Shown one piece after another: positions 1 to 10,683 of a stretch of DNA of 64,000 nucleotides. The DNA comes from Hawksworthiomyces lignivorus (taxonomy: Eukaryota; Ascomycota; Sordariomycetes; Ophiostomatales; Ophiostomataceae). Position 1 is the stretch's first letter. Each line of letters starts with the position of its first letter. The notes under the pieces are model-generated. The model was not told the DNA's origin and did not search any database. It saw only the letters and a list, made by a program, of their open reading frames with translations. The translations under genes and the position numbers were made by a program. The DNA lies in contig NTMA01000005.1 in NCBI GenBank assembly GCA_002917075.1, positions 310,001 to 374,000 on the forward strand, given 5' to 3'.

Positions 1-1112
1 CATACTTTACACCGTGCACCTTGCCGTCCTGCAGGTTCTGGAGGGCCTTGCCGATGCCATTCAAGCCGCCGGGCACCACCTCGTACGGATGGCCGCGCAG
101 CCAGCCTTCTTGCAGGCCGCGGCCGAGGTAGCGCGAGAAGACGTAGCCGAAGTCGCGGCCGGCTGCGTCGGGCGAGTGCGCGTCGCCGACAAAGGTGCGG
201 CCGAGGTACAGCGTGTCTTTGCGGTCCACGAGCTCCTTGTAGTCGTGCTTGGGGGCGACGGTGGCCAGGCGGGCACCAGGCCCGGTGAGCAGCTTGGCCA
301 GCGTGACGTAGCCGCCCTCGTACGAGGCCGGGTCGTAGGCGTGGCTGAGCTTCAGGGGCTCGGACCGGCCGAGCTTCTTGGCGGCACTGGCCAGCGCCGC
401 CTGCACGCCCGAGATGATGGCGTCTTCGCCCTGGCGGTAGTCGACGACAGTGTCGCCGCGGCTCTCGTCGATCAGGCCGCGCACGAGGTCGGCCGAGGCG
501 CCGGCAATGCCAATGATCGGGTGCACGTTGCTGCGGCGGGCCAGCTGCAGCGCAAATGTGCCGATGGTGGTGGAGGCGCCGTAGATGACGAGGGGCACGG
601 GCTCCTCGTCCGCGCCGACGGGCGTCCAGGGGCTCGGCAGGCGCAGCTCCTTGTACAGGGCGTAGGCAGAGGTCAGGGCCGCCAGCGGGATGGTAGCGGC
701 CTCCTCGAAGCTGATGTGCTCGGGGATGTGGAAGGTAGTGTGCTGCCAGGCGATGGTGTATTCGGCATAGGTTCCATGCGGGGTCAGCATCTCGTGCAGC
801 GCAGCAACGCGGTCGCCGGGGTGGAACTCGGTCACATTGCGGCCCACTTTGACAATGACGCCGGCGGCATCGTCGCCCTGGTTGCCGTTGAAGCCTGACA
901 GCTGGGGCCGCTTCCAATCCTTGGGATTGAGGCCACTGACTGCGACCTTGATCAAAACCTGGTCATCGTTGGGTTCTGGGATTGGCGAGTCGATAATCTC
1001 GAGCTTCAGGCCTTGTGAGGGGCAATCGGTGTTAGTTAATGTGCTTCTACACTGTACGCCGTAAAACCCTCTTTACTCGCCTACCTTTGCTGACGATGGC
1101 TTCCTTGGGCAT
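1..1112 (-). CDS. Zinc-type (MDR) NAD(P)H oxidoreductase, enoyl-reductase-like; 3' end cut by window edge
   Basis: Medium-chain dehydrogenase/reductase of the fungal ToxD/trans-enoyl-reductase-like group; it would reduce a C=C or quinone substrate with NAD(P)H in the cytosol. Exon 1 is 1085-1112 (ATG at 1112). The intron 1012-1084 has a CTAAC branch site, and exon 2 runs from 1011 to the window start. About 346 residues are visible and the reading runs off the edge near the usual C-terminus (pattern NGIGKALQNLQDGKVHG), so probably only a few codons are missing. The GroES-like N-half contains SGLNPKDWK, GDDAAGVIVKVG and PGDRVA. The nucleotide-binding segment reads VIYGASTTIGTFALQLA. No structural or catalytic zinc cysteine cluster is seen, as usual for this subgroup. 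The GC-rich antisense strand is also open (14-898 +) but is a shadow. The exact substrate is unknown. Confidence 0.88.
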
Positions 1113-1427
1113 CTTGAATATTTTCTGTGTCTAGTCCCTTGCTTCTAGAAATTATGCCTTTCCAATTGGTATCTTTTCACAGCCATGAGATTTTTTTTAG
1201 ATTTAAGAAACATTGTTCATCTTGCTTTATATCTTTTAGCCTCCCCCTCAACTCACACCAGACTGGAGTCAAACTGATGGCTGCTATTGGTGGGCGTATG
1301 ACGCAAGAGGCACCAAACAAGAGAAATTTGTAATCCTTCTCCGGGATGGATATTTTCCCCCAAAACTAGCGTCATAAGCCGTATTCGTATTTTCTAAGCC
1401 GACAACATCTAATCAAATATTTTCATC

Positions 1428-1638
1428 ATGTTGTCTGCTAAAGAGAGCGACCTCTTCCTCTCTGTCGCCTACGTCGTCGAGGCTATTGCTGCCCTGGGCA
1501 CCTAGGTCCACCGACCCCATGACCTTCTGCCCTACCGGCGACCAGTCGCGCGCCCTCATCGAGGACGCCAACCTGTGTCTGGCCTCCATCGCCCAGCTTA
1601 GTATAGCCGACGGAAGCGTGCAGGTTCGCAAGGCATAA
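1428..1638 (+). pseudogene. Possible broken small gene or gene relic
   Basis: Two short ORFs lie end to end in different frames. The first (1428-1505) starts MLSAKESDLFLSVAYVVE and stops at 1503-1505. The second (1519-1638) starts MTFCPTGDQSRALIEDANL and ends VQVRKA. Both are GC-richer than the flanking DNA and have balanced amino-acid composition. They could be one former exon broken by a frameshift and a stop. No family is recognised, and chance is a real alternative. Confidence 0.2.
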
Positions 1639-2236
1639 ATCACTGTAACAAAAAATTGGGAAACAGATTCAAATTAGACTGCTTGTTTTTTTGTTGCTTC
1701 TCTCTCTTGCACGAAGACAATGAGGCTGCACATGTATATGCGTGGCAGAAGATATCAATGGATTGTAAAACGAGACATAATTTTGCGTTTCTGTTTTTTG
1801 CAAGTGCCAATGCTCTGTTGCTTTGAATCCTTTCTCCTAGAGAAGAGCACAATTTTGAATATGACTCGATGTCGGCATCAGGTCATGAATTACATATCAT
1901 CTCATTGCAAGAAACTTTGCGAGGTTTCTGTAGGATACAAATAAACTACCTGGCATGCATGCAAGTTGTCAGCTCTTGGATGCTCCCGTAGGCGGCAAGA
2001 TGCTATTCATAGGACTGAAGGGGAAAAGACCGAGAGATGACGTCGTGAGCACAAGATGCGGGATAATACTTCAGTGCTGTGTGGCTTAAGACACCAATGC
2101 GAGCTTAGAGCCTAATTTGAAAGCTTATACCTCTAAATTACAGCGCTGAATTACAACGACCCGCCCTGTATCTCGCTGCATACACGTGATTCGAGCCAAT
2201 AATAGCTGCTGTAATTTACCTTGCTAGCAGCCAAAC

Positions 2237-2371
2237 ATGACTGGCAGTGCCGCTCAAGGCACCGCCGAATCCCCCACCGAATCCAACGCCGAATCCATCG
2301 CCGAATGCCGCCGAAAGTACGCGTCCGGCCACGTATCGAATTGTATTCGCATCCTACCTCCCGGCGAGTGA
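2237..2371 (+). CDS. Possible 44-aa ORF with a four-fold (x-A/T-E-S) repeat
   Basis: The ATG at 2237 opens a 44-residue frame whose start (MTGSAAQGTAESPTESNAES) carries a four-residue repeat encoded by imperfect 12-bp tandem copies at about 2261-2312. It ends at a TGA at 2369-2371, directly followed by a drop in GC. It may be a small gene, a first exon whose partner I cannot find, or a relic. No homology is recognised. Confidence 0.2.
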   Translation: MTGSAAQGTAESPTESNAESIAECRRKYASGHVSNCIRILPPGE

Positions 2372-2660
2372 AATTTCAGACATATATTCTGCTTGCTTTA
2401 TTGACCACGCAGTGAAAACTATGTCCCCCGGCTCTGTGCGATAAAATGCAGCCCATGTTCACATGCCTTTAGTCTTTAAAAGGGAGCTTACTGTGCATCC
2501 TCTCATCGTGAGCTCGTCTTCTTTTTGTTACTTTTAAATTTGCATATTCTGGAGTAAGATTTATATCCTCTGCATTTCCTCATCACTTGCAAGCGCCTCT
2601 GCCGCGTCATCAGCCGCTTCAGACCATCCCAGGCCGCTGTACAGCAGGAGGAATACGGAG

Positions 2661-3833
2661 ATGGCTTCAACAACGACGCCAGCTTCTCCCCCAGCTGTCC
2701 CGCCGACCATGCGCACCTGGGTGCGCACGCGGCGTGGGCCATCGCAGAGCTCTCTTCGGCTGCTCCCTGCCGTGCCCACACCTGCCGTGCCCGCGGGCGC
2801 GTCGCCCGACGTGCTGGTGCGCGTGTCGCACGTGTCGCTGCAGTACTCCTCCGAGTTCATGCTGCGCATGCTGCCCAAGCTGCCCTTTACGAGAGGGCTG
2901 TGGGTGCCGGAGCTCGAGCTCTCGGGCGAGGTGGTGGCGGCGGGCAGCGGCGCGCCGGCCGAGGTGCGCACGCCAGGCACGCAGGTCGTAGCTTTCCAGA
3001 GCATCCCCGGCGCTGCGGCCGGCCACGGCGTGCTGTCTGAGTACGTGCGGCTGCCCGGCGGCAACGTCGCGCGCATCGACCCCGGCGCAGCTGCCGCCGC
3101 AGGCACGGGCATGGACATGTCGGCATGGTCAGGCATCAACGGTTCCGGAAGCACTGCCTTGAAGATGATCCGCACGGCGGGTGTGCAAGCCGGCCAGCGG
3201 CTGCTGGTGAACGGGGCTAGCGGATCCGTGGGCCAGGTGCTCGTGCAGCTGCTGAAGCACCGCGACACCACAGTGGTCGGCGTTGCCAGCGGCGCCAACG
3301 AGGCCTTGGTGCGTGGCTTAGGCGTGGATGATGTGGGTACCTCCTAAATCAAGCCTTTTAAGGTAGAATATCAAGTGGCTGACGTAACTAATCTGCAAAA
3401 CAAATAGTTCATTGACTACACCAAGCAAGACCTGGCGGTGCACCTGGCGGCGCAGTATGGCGACAAGCCGTTTGACGCCATCTTCGACTGCGCCGGCGTA
3501 CAGTCGCTCTACACTCACTCCCCAGCCTATCTCAAGCCAGAAGGTCCCGTGATCAACATCGGCTCGCTCGTCAACATCGCGGGGACACTCGGCAACACAC
3601 TGCTGAACTTCTACCTACCCGTCTGGCTGGGCGGCGTACCGCGTCGCTACATCTTCTTCAGCACCCCGCCGAACCGCGATGATGCTGTGATCCTGGCACG
3701 TCTGGTCGAGGAAGGCCGCCTACGCATCCCCGTCGACTCCGTCTTCGCAATGGAGGATGCTCTGAGCGCCTACCAGCGTGTCGCGACGAAGCGCGCTAAA
3801 GGGAGGGTCGTTGTGAAGGTGCGCAGCGATTAG
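2661..3833 (+). CDS. NAD(P)H:quinone oxidoreductase-like MDR protein
   Basis: Two-exon gene: 2661-3332 and 3408-3833. The 75-nt intron 3333-3407 (donor GTGGGT) joins GVDD to FIDYTKQDL, the usual MDR junction. The product has 365 aa. The GroES-like fold covers residues 15-150 and the Rossmann fold 150-320, with the NADPH motif NGASGSVG at 184-191. The segment AIFDCAG after the cofactor site and the C-terminal AYQRVATKRAKGRVVVKV are typical of quinone oxidoreductases and reticulon-4-interacting-protein-1-like enzymes. It probably performs NADPH-dependent reduction of quinones or enones in the cytosol or mitochondria; the substrate is unknown. It is divergent from the MDR gene at 1-1112 and lies 440 bp upstream of an SDR gene on the same strand. 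Confidence 0.88.
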
Positions 3834-4272
3834 GTGGAAATTTTGAAGCTCTGTAAGCTGAGAAGGGGTTAAGGGGATGCTTCTTCGCCTGTAATATGAG
3901 TTGAGAACAATAGGCCTGGATGGTTTCGCGAGGCTGACGGGAGTGGGGAAGGGCGAACTGCAATCAGGCCAATTGCATCATCACCGTGTGCAATACCGAT
4001 TATCCTGGCTGTGTCAAATTACCTGTATGATTTACTGTAGTTTAGACGATGAGAGATAAGAAATCAACCAGACGATTAAGGAAAGCTTGTCATGTCGTGG
4101 TGGGTTGGGTATTCCAATGAGCTCTGATCTCTTCCGGAATTACAATATAGCTCCGGTACCGCCGACCAGAAATGTATTTATTTTCGCTAGCCACTCCCCC
4201 GTGGCTTGGCAGAAAGTATGAATTAGTGGGAAATTTTAGCAGACAGTTCAGCTTTCTACATATTCTTCAGAA
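3834..4272 (+). other. Spacer / promoter of the SDR gene
   Basis: The 439 bp between two co-oriented genes presumably hold the 3' end of the first and the promoter of the second. No distinct motif stands out. Confidence 0.5.
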
Positions 4273-5382
4273 ATGGACGCTACAGAGAGCACCACGCCAG
4301 AGGTGCCATCCGGCACAAGCGCTACGACGGTGCTCGTTACTGGGGGCTCCGGCTTCATCGCGTCGCATCTCGTGCTGCAGCTCTTGGCTGCTGGCTACAC
4401 TGTCCACGTCACCATCCGCAACCTGGCGCGCGAGCCCGACGTGCGCAAAAGCTATGAAGCCGGCGGCGCCACCGCAGAGCAGCTCGGCCGGCTGACATTC
4501 TACGAGGCGGACCTGGCCGCCGACGACGGCTGGGCGGACGCGGTGCGCGGCTGCACATTTGTCCACCACGTCGCGTCTCCGTTTCCGGCCCAGAGCCCCA
4601 AGACGGAGGACGAGCTGATCGTGCCGGCGCGGGAGGGCGTGCTGCGCGTGCTGCGGGCGGCGCGCGACGCTGGCAGCGTGCGGCGCGTGGTGCTGACGTC
4701 GTCGTTTGCCGCCATCGGCTACGGCCACCCGCCCAGCCGCGACAGCACCAAGCAGCCGTTTACGGAAGACGAGTGGTCCGTCGAGGCCGGCCTCCCCGCC
4801 TACCACAAGAGCAAGATGCTGGCCGAGAAGGCGGCTTGGGCGTTCGTCGAGAGCCCGGAGACGAACCCCGGAGGGGCGCTGGAGCTGGCCGTCGTCAACC
4901 CGGTCGGGACCTTTGGGCCCCTGCTGCCCGGCGGCGCCGTGTCGACGTCGCTCTCCTTGATCAAGCGGCTCCTCGACGGCAGCACGCCCGTGATGGCGAA
5001 GCTGTACTTTGGCATGGTGGACGCGCGCGACGTCGCCGACCTGCACGTCCGCGCCATGACGTCGCCGGCCGCCCGCGGCCAGCGCTTCCTGGCCGTGGCC
5101 GACGGCCGCCCGGTCTCTCTGGCCAGCATCGCGATGGCCATCCGCAAGGAGCGGCCCGCGCCGGCCGTATCTGGCAAGGTGCCCACGCTGACGGCGCCCA
5201 ACTGGCTGATTCGCGGGGTGGCCCTGTTCGATGGCACCGCCCGCACCCTGGTGCCTCTGCTGGGCGAGATCCGCGCGTCGAGCAACCAGAAGGCCAAGAC
5301 GATGCTGGGGTGGCAGCCCCGGCCCATCAACGAGACCATCCTCGCTACCGTCGACAGCCTCGTAGCAGCAGGGGTGGCTTGA
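4273..5382 (+). CDS. Extended SDR: dihydroflavonol-4-reductase / NAD-dependent epimerase family
   Basis: Intronless 369-aa protein with an N-terminal NAD(P)-binding motif VTGGSGFIA at residues 22-30, a following R49 that favours NADP(H), and the active-site pair Y177-x3-K181 (YHKSK) with the upstream serine pair in VVLTSSFAA (139-147). Length and layout match fungal ketone/aldehyde reductases related to dihydroflavonol reductase and yeast GRE2 (methylglyoxal reductase). The enzyme is expected to be a cytosolic NADPH-dependent carbonyl reductase; its substrate cannot be read from sequence. Its two upstream neighbours are also NAD(P)H oxidoreductases. The GC content is high and uniform. The antisense ORFs (4267-5487 and 4800-5339) are shadows. 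Confidence 0.92.
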   Translation: MDATESTTPEVPSGTSATTVLVTGGSGFIASHLVLQLLAAGYTVHVTIRNLAREPDVRKSYEAGGATAEQLGRLTFYEADLAADDGWADAVRGCTFVHHVASPFPAQSPKTEDELIVPAREGVLRVLRAARDAGSVRRVVLTSSFAAIGYGHPPSRDSTKQPFTEDEWSVEAGLPAYHKSKMLAEKAAWAFVESPETNPGGALELAVVNPVGTFGPLLPGGAVSTSLSLIKRLLDGSTPVMAKLYFGMVDARDVADLHVRAMTSPAARGQRFLAVADGRPVSLASIAMAIRKERPAPAVSGKVPTLTAPNWLIRGVALFDGTARTLVPLLGEIRASSNQKAKTMLGWQPRPINETILATVDSLVAAGVA

Positions 5383-6933
5383 GAGGTCGCCTGCTCGGAA
5401 GGAAGAGGCAGAACATTCTATGGCATACAGGGACATGCATTTTAGAGGGGAAATACGCTGCATCAAGTCTAATTTTAGCCCCACCAACTCTACTCTCTGG
5501 TGAATTTTGTATCATGCATAGCGCCGTGGGTCCCGACTGAGCGTATCGCTCTAAAAACGGCAGGGCTGGTTTTAGTGAGGCGGTCAACTAGTGGCAGGCC
5601 CTATTTTCCCAACGGTTCGCATGATTCGAGATGCGAAGGGGAGAGGGAAGCAAACTTGCTCACTGCAAGATACCTGCCCGCCCTTCGCGATAGCTGTAAT
5701 ATACATACGTGCATCTCATCTTGTGAAAAGTTTTTCGTCAATCTATTTCTTGTTTATTCTTGTCCATCTCTGCCAGCCATCATCCGCGCCACCATTTTCG
5801 CTTTTTGGCTTCATCTTATCTCTTTTCAGTCTCTTTTTGCTTCTCCTTACCCATTCTCGACGCGCCCCCATCGTCATGCATACGACATATGCATGACTGC
5901 CCCAATTTCATTCGCTATTAACGCCCTAGCTCCCCATCTCCCTTCATTCTTGCATTTCCTCTCTGAATGACGATTGGATAACGCTAGATATGCTGCCATC
6001 ATTTGGATGTTCGGAGCGCGTTTCTTTTGTTTATCTTTTTTTGCTTTTCTGTCTCTCATTTCCCGCTGCCCCTTTCCAATGATGTTCTTCTCTTTTATTT
6101 ACCTGTTCCGCTTGTGCGATCTTTGCCGGCCACGTCACTCTCTGCCTCTGATTGACTGACCAACACGATGCATCATGGATAAAACAAGGCCCATCACATA
6201 TCTCTTTCAATTTGTGTTTACTTTGTTTTTTGCCCCCCCACCAGCCTCTTCTCGTTGGCTGCTTGAAGACGCGCACTTAGTGCGCATTGTCGTGCAATCA
6301 TGCAAGCATGCAAATCAGCCCCCCTTCTCTGTCTCCCTGCTCTTTGGGTATTTTTTAGGCCCGGTCCTGTAGGGTCGTTCCGGAAAGATGGGTGAACAGG
6401 ATGAAACGTGAAAGGGAAAATATAACCTAATTAAAAGCACCAGAATACGGATACAGACCCAAAAAAGATGGGGAAAAGCCGTATCAGCCGGATGACTGGG
6501 GCAATAGGAGTTCGTCAGGCACATGTGGACCGGTAGTTTTGCAGGGCTTGACTGGACGACATAGAATAAAAAAAAAGAATAAGCTCCACTGGGCATATGT
6601 TGGACATCAACGGGTGCAGATGTGCTTTTTTTATTTTTCCATTCTTTGCCCGGAATGAAGTTGTTCGTGTTTTACCCTTTTCCTCTCCTGTTTTTGTGCG
6701 TGGTTATGCGTTAGATGAACAAGTCCCTTTCTAATGTTTCTTGTTATTCATTTTGTATTTTGCCTTCTTCCAGACTCTTTCCAGAAGCAAACGAGAATTT
6801 AGAGCCCCTGGTCGTTTGACGTATCGCCTCATGTCCCAGTTTAAATCCCTCTCTCAATCCACTTTTGATACTTCACTTCGATGCCTATGATCTCGATTTT
6901 TCTATGCATGTACTTAACAAACTATGAGAAGTT
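5383..6933. other. Intergenic region, largely a long leader of the next gene
   Basis: There is no gene I can support in these 1.55 kb. The plus strand is strongly pyrimidine-rich from about 5,690 to 6,370, like a long 5' leader or core promoter of the gene starting at 6934. The short ORFs here are low-complexity readings of that tract. Confidence 0.55.
5690..6370 (+). promoter_or_regulatory. Pyrimidine-rich tract upstream of the 6934 gene
   Basis: The tract has a strong C+T bias on the coding strand, 0.56-1.24 kb before the ATG at 6934. CT-rich stretches often mark transcription start regions in filamentous fungi, so the transcript may start here and carry a leader of more than 0.5 kb. This is inferred from base composition only. 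Confidence 0.35.
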
Positions 6934-9900
6934 ATGAATCCACTTACAGTCGCCACAAGCGCAGCAGACGCCGCAGGATTGGGGATCCAGCTAGCGCAAG
7001 ATCTATACCGGCTTGCTTCCGAGGTCAAGAGCGTTGAACGCCAAATTGGTCGGATTGCGCAAGCTTTTGTCGACCTCAATCTAGCACTGGCAGACCTCGG
7101 ATTGGCATTACAGCAGTGTCATAAGGAGGCGTGTTCACAGTCTTGTTTGGAGCACATCAATGCTCTCGTTGCCCGTATCCATAGCGTGCAGAGCACTTTC
7201 AGAACGGGCCTGAATGATGGCAGTGACAGTAGTGGTGGTGGCGGCGGCAGCAGCCAGAAGAGCAACAAGAAGAGCTACAACAGGCTTGACCGACTCAAAG
7301 ATCTCTTCCCCGGTTCCGGTGCTGCGGAGCGCCTAATTGAGCTGGAGTGGATGAAAAACACGCTGGCACTACTAGCTGCCAGCATACGGCTATGCATGAT
7401 GCAAACAAATCTGACAGCATCAGGGTTTGTGGGCCCCTTTTTTTGTCATTCCATGATACATCATTACTTGTGTCGGATATGATATTAACAATCAATTATG
7501 TCCAGCTCTAGCGATAGTACTCTAGACTCGGCGACCAGTGTTGTCAAAGAATCATGCTTCCGCACCTCCGCGGAGACTCTTACCAGTGGCATCGTCATTT
7601 ATGTGCGGACAGTTGAACATAAACTAAAGGGTGCCAGCGACGATGGCGATCAAAGTGATGACGAGGAGCCAATCACAGGACCAGGCTGCTTATTATTTAC
7701 GTCCGCATCATCTTCTACTAAAGTTAACGCGAAGGGAAAGGGTGCTGCGGCAAAGAGGAAAGCTAAAGCAGCGAAGAACTTGGACGCTGCAGACTGGATA
7801 TACCAAGCACTCCAAGATCGAATAACTAATGACGAAAACACCGAGGAACTTACTGCAGAATTTGTTAGCTGGCTTCTTCAGCAAGCAGTCAACGTTACAG
7901 AACCTAAACGTTCACAAGACGAACTGGATGAGGCCAAAGAAAAGGAAGCAGAAACGAATGATGCCGAAACTGGCGACGATAAGCCGAAAGAGACATTGAT
8001 TTCAGAGGAGAAGGAAGACGACAAGACCGATTTCCCATTCGCTGCACCAGTTTGGAAAGCCGGGTCCAAAAAGAAGGCAAAAAAGCGAGGAAAGTTCAGC
8101 ATACCGCTTCCAGACCCTGAAAAGGAAACGGCCAAAGAGGAGACAAGTGATGCAGTCAATGCCGAAGACGCTGGCAACGAAAGCGTTGTTGACACAGAAA
8201 AGCCATCTTCCTGCGACACTGCGACAAATAACGACGGCAAGGATGCTGCTGATGCCAAAACAAAGAGCAGTCCCTCGATGCCAAAGAATACTACGGATAC
8301 CGACGATCCAAGTACCAACAACCGAACAGAGTCTCCTCCAAGAGCATCTAAGCATACCGATTCTGATCGCCCCAAAGACCCAAAGTTTAATGGGCGATAC
8401 GACTCCTCCCAAGAGCACGGCCATGATGATTTGCCTCCACCTTATCCTTCTCCTGATGCTTTTAATCCTCCAGGACGTGGTCCTTTTGTCAATGGGCCCT
8501 ACCCTTTCCACGGAGCTCCAATGCAATATCATGGCCCTGGAGTATATGACGAGTATTCAAATATACCATATGTTCAACCAACTCCAGCAGTTTTCCACTC
8601 GGTTGGATTTTATCCAGTGCATCCTCCTTACGTTGCCCCTCATCAGTTTTACGACGCACGAAGAGGAAGCATCGGTCCAAATGCCTATGATCGTCGTTAT
8701 GACAACGAATTTGTCGATAGGCCCTATGCGAATGCAGCACCGCCTCCCATGCAGCGAAATCGCCGTGAAGATGGCGCCGGAGCAGAGGGTGCCGGAAGTC
8801 GTGGTTTGGTGCCGAGGCGACGACCCCCTGGCACAGTCCTCAACTCGGCAATTTTTGGCAGACACGAGGACCAGCAGCCCGCTGAGCCAAATGGCCCAAA
8901 GCATAGACGCATGACTGATGAAGACGAAAACCGCCATCCTCCCCGCCCTCTCAATAGAAAAGACAACAACAAAGCTCGGCACGATAAGGATGCAGGAGAC
9001 AAAGGACCTCCAGCGGAGGAAGAAGGTACCCCTAGAAAAGCTGACAAGGCAGAAGCTAGCAGCAAATCTGAACACGGAGCAGACGCAAAAAATCTAGATA
9101 CCGAGAATGCAACCGACACGGCTGAAGAGGACATGACTTTGGAACGAGTTCGTTACAAGATCAAGAGTCCCTCTCAGGCCAAAGCGACAAAGAACAGCAG
9201 TGCTCAGAAGAAAGCTGCAAAACAAGCCGACGTAAAGAACGAGGAAGAAGACAAAGAAAATTCTGACGCTGAGACTGTTGACATTCGCACTGCAACAACA
9301 TCATCATCATCTGCAACTATTACGAAGAAACGCAGCGCCAACAAAACAGTCCGCCGAGGAAAGCCTTCATCTCCTCCACCTCTTTCCCGATTGCCTACGC
9401 CTCCATCACCACCATCACCAGTCCGAGAACACTCGCCACGGACCTACAGTCGCGGCAGCGATGGAATTGACGATACCGAAACGACAGTAGAGTCTGATCT
9501 AAATTCCACCGAGATTGAAGTCGAAGTGGAAAAAGATGAGATCAGAAAGAAGGAAAGCGGAAAAGCCAAAGGAGGCAAATACGATGCCACAGATGCTGGA
9601 GATGAAGGTGAAGACGACATTATGAGTGACACCAAATTCTCGCCGGAGACTGAACCAAGGGTCTTTACACCGCCGCCTACGCCACCACAACCACCCCAAG
9701 CAGAAGAAGTGCCACGTCCCCCATTCCCACCCCGTGCTACCGAGGCCCCACATGCAGCACGACCTGTTCCTCCGGTGTACCCGCAAGCCTTTCCCCGGAT
9801 GGCTTATTTTCCCCCCCAGACCTTTTTACCACAGCATCCTCTATTGGCAACCAACCCTTTTATGCCGCGACCAGGCGGCATCTCCAATAATATTGGCGCT

Positions 9901-10683
9901 AGCATGAACGGAGACTTCGGCATGGGTGTGGGTATTGGAATGGGAATGGGTATGAGCATGGGTGGCGCCATAGATCCAGCCTGGATTTGGGGAGACTCGA
10001 TGCCATCACCGGGTGGTCAGTGGGTGAATACAGGTCCCGCTGCCACCAGTGGTATGAGCGGCCAGCCGCCTCGCCCCAAGTTTGATTCAAGCTGGGTACG
10101 CGGCAGTGGCGACCACAAGACAGCTTCTTATCCGTCGCCGCCGCCGCCACCAGGGCCACCTCCTCCGCCATGGGGTCGCTACAGCGGCCGGGTCATGGAA
10201 GACGAGGACGAAGACGACATCAGCGATAATGAACCTTCGCGAGGTCATCGCCATCATTCGCAGCAGCACTCACGACAGCCATATCAGCAGCGTGATCACC
10301 CTAGGCCACCATTCCAGGCCGCTCATGCCGCTGCAGCAGGCGAGGAGAGGCGACGAAAGCGCGGAAACAGCAGCAGTCCTAGGCAACAGCCATATCACCA
10401 ACAATACCAAGGACATCATCACCAACAGCACCAGCAGAAGCAGCAGCAGCAGCAAGAGCCGTACCGTCAGCAGCCATACCATCATTCGGCGCAATTCGCC
10501 AGTGAGCCGTCAGAATGGGACTGGCCCGGCCCGAGAGCTGCGGAAGAGAAGAATGCGTTTCCCCCTTTTTACGATGATGCCAGCGTTCCCGACCATGATG
10601 GTGGCTACAGCTATGGTTGGCACGACGCTTACCGCCAGAGCCGTGGACACGCCGAATTCGCAATGACGGATGTGGATAGCTGA
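6934..10683 (+). CDS. Large disordered protein with an NLR-type helical N-terminal domain
   Basis: Proposed exons are 6934-7424 and 7506-10683. The intron 7425-7505 has donor GTTTGT and acceptor CAG and keeps the frame, giving 1,222 aa. Residues 1-160 are helical (start MNPLTVATSAADAAGLGIQL) and resemble the fungal N-terminal domain found on STAND/NACHT proteins. No P-loop or Walker motif follows. The remainder is low complexity: acidic/lysine-rich segments, proline runs, a Gly-Met stretch near residues 960-980 and a His/Gln-rich tail near 1120-1160. The lack of a globular C-terminus suggests a scaffold or regulatory protein; no function is assigned. The gene is convergent with the C2H2 gene at 11970-14895. 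ORFs in other frames (8147-8914 and others) are shadows. Confidence 0.75.

Larger units (their letters stand above)
1113..2660. other. Spacer between two MDR genes, with possible coding relics
   Basis: This is the shared upstream region of two divergent oxidoreductase genes. No full gene is supported. Two short coding-like patches (1428-1638 and 2237-2371) are listed separately. The rest is AT-richer and shows nothing else I recognise. Confidence 0.6.

Noticed and set aside
14..898. Long plus-strand ORF of 294 codons
   Set aside because: It is the antisense shadow of the MDR reductase on the minus strand, which carries all family motifs.
1021..1023. DYG instead of DFG in PKC1 (protein residues 1021-1023) as a kinase defect
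   Set aside because: These numbers are PKC1 residue positions. DYG is the normal form in fungal Pkc1, and all other catalytic residues are present.
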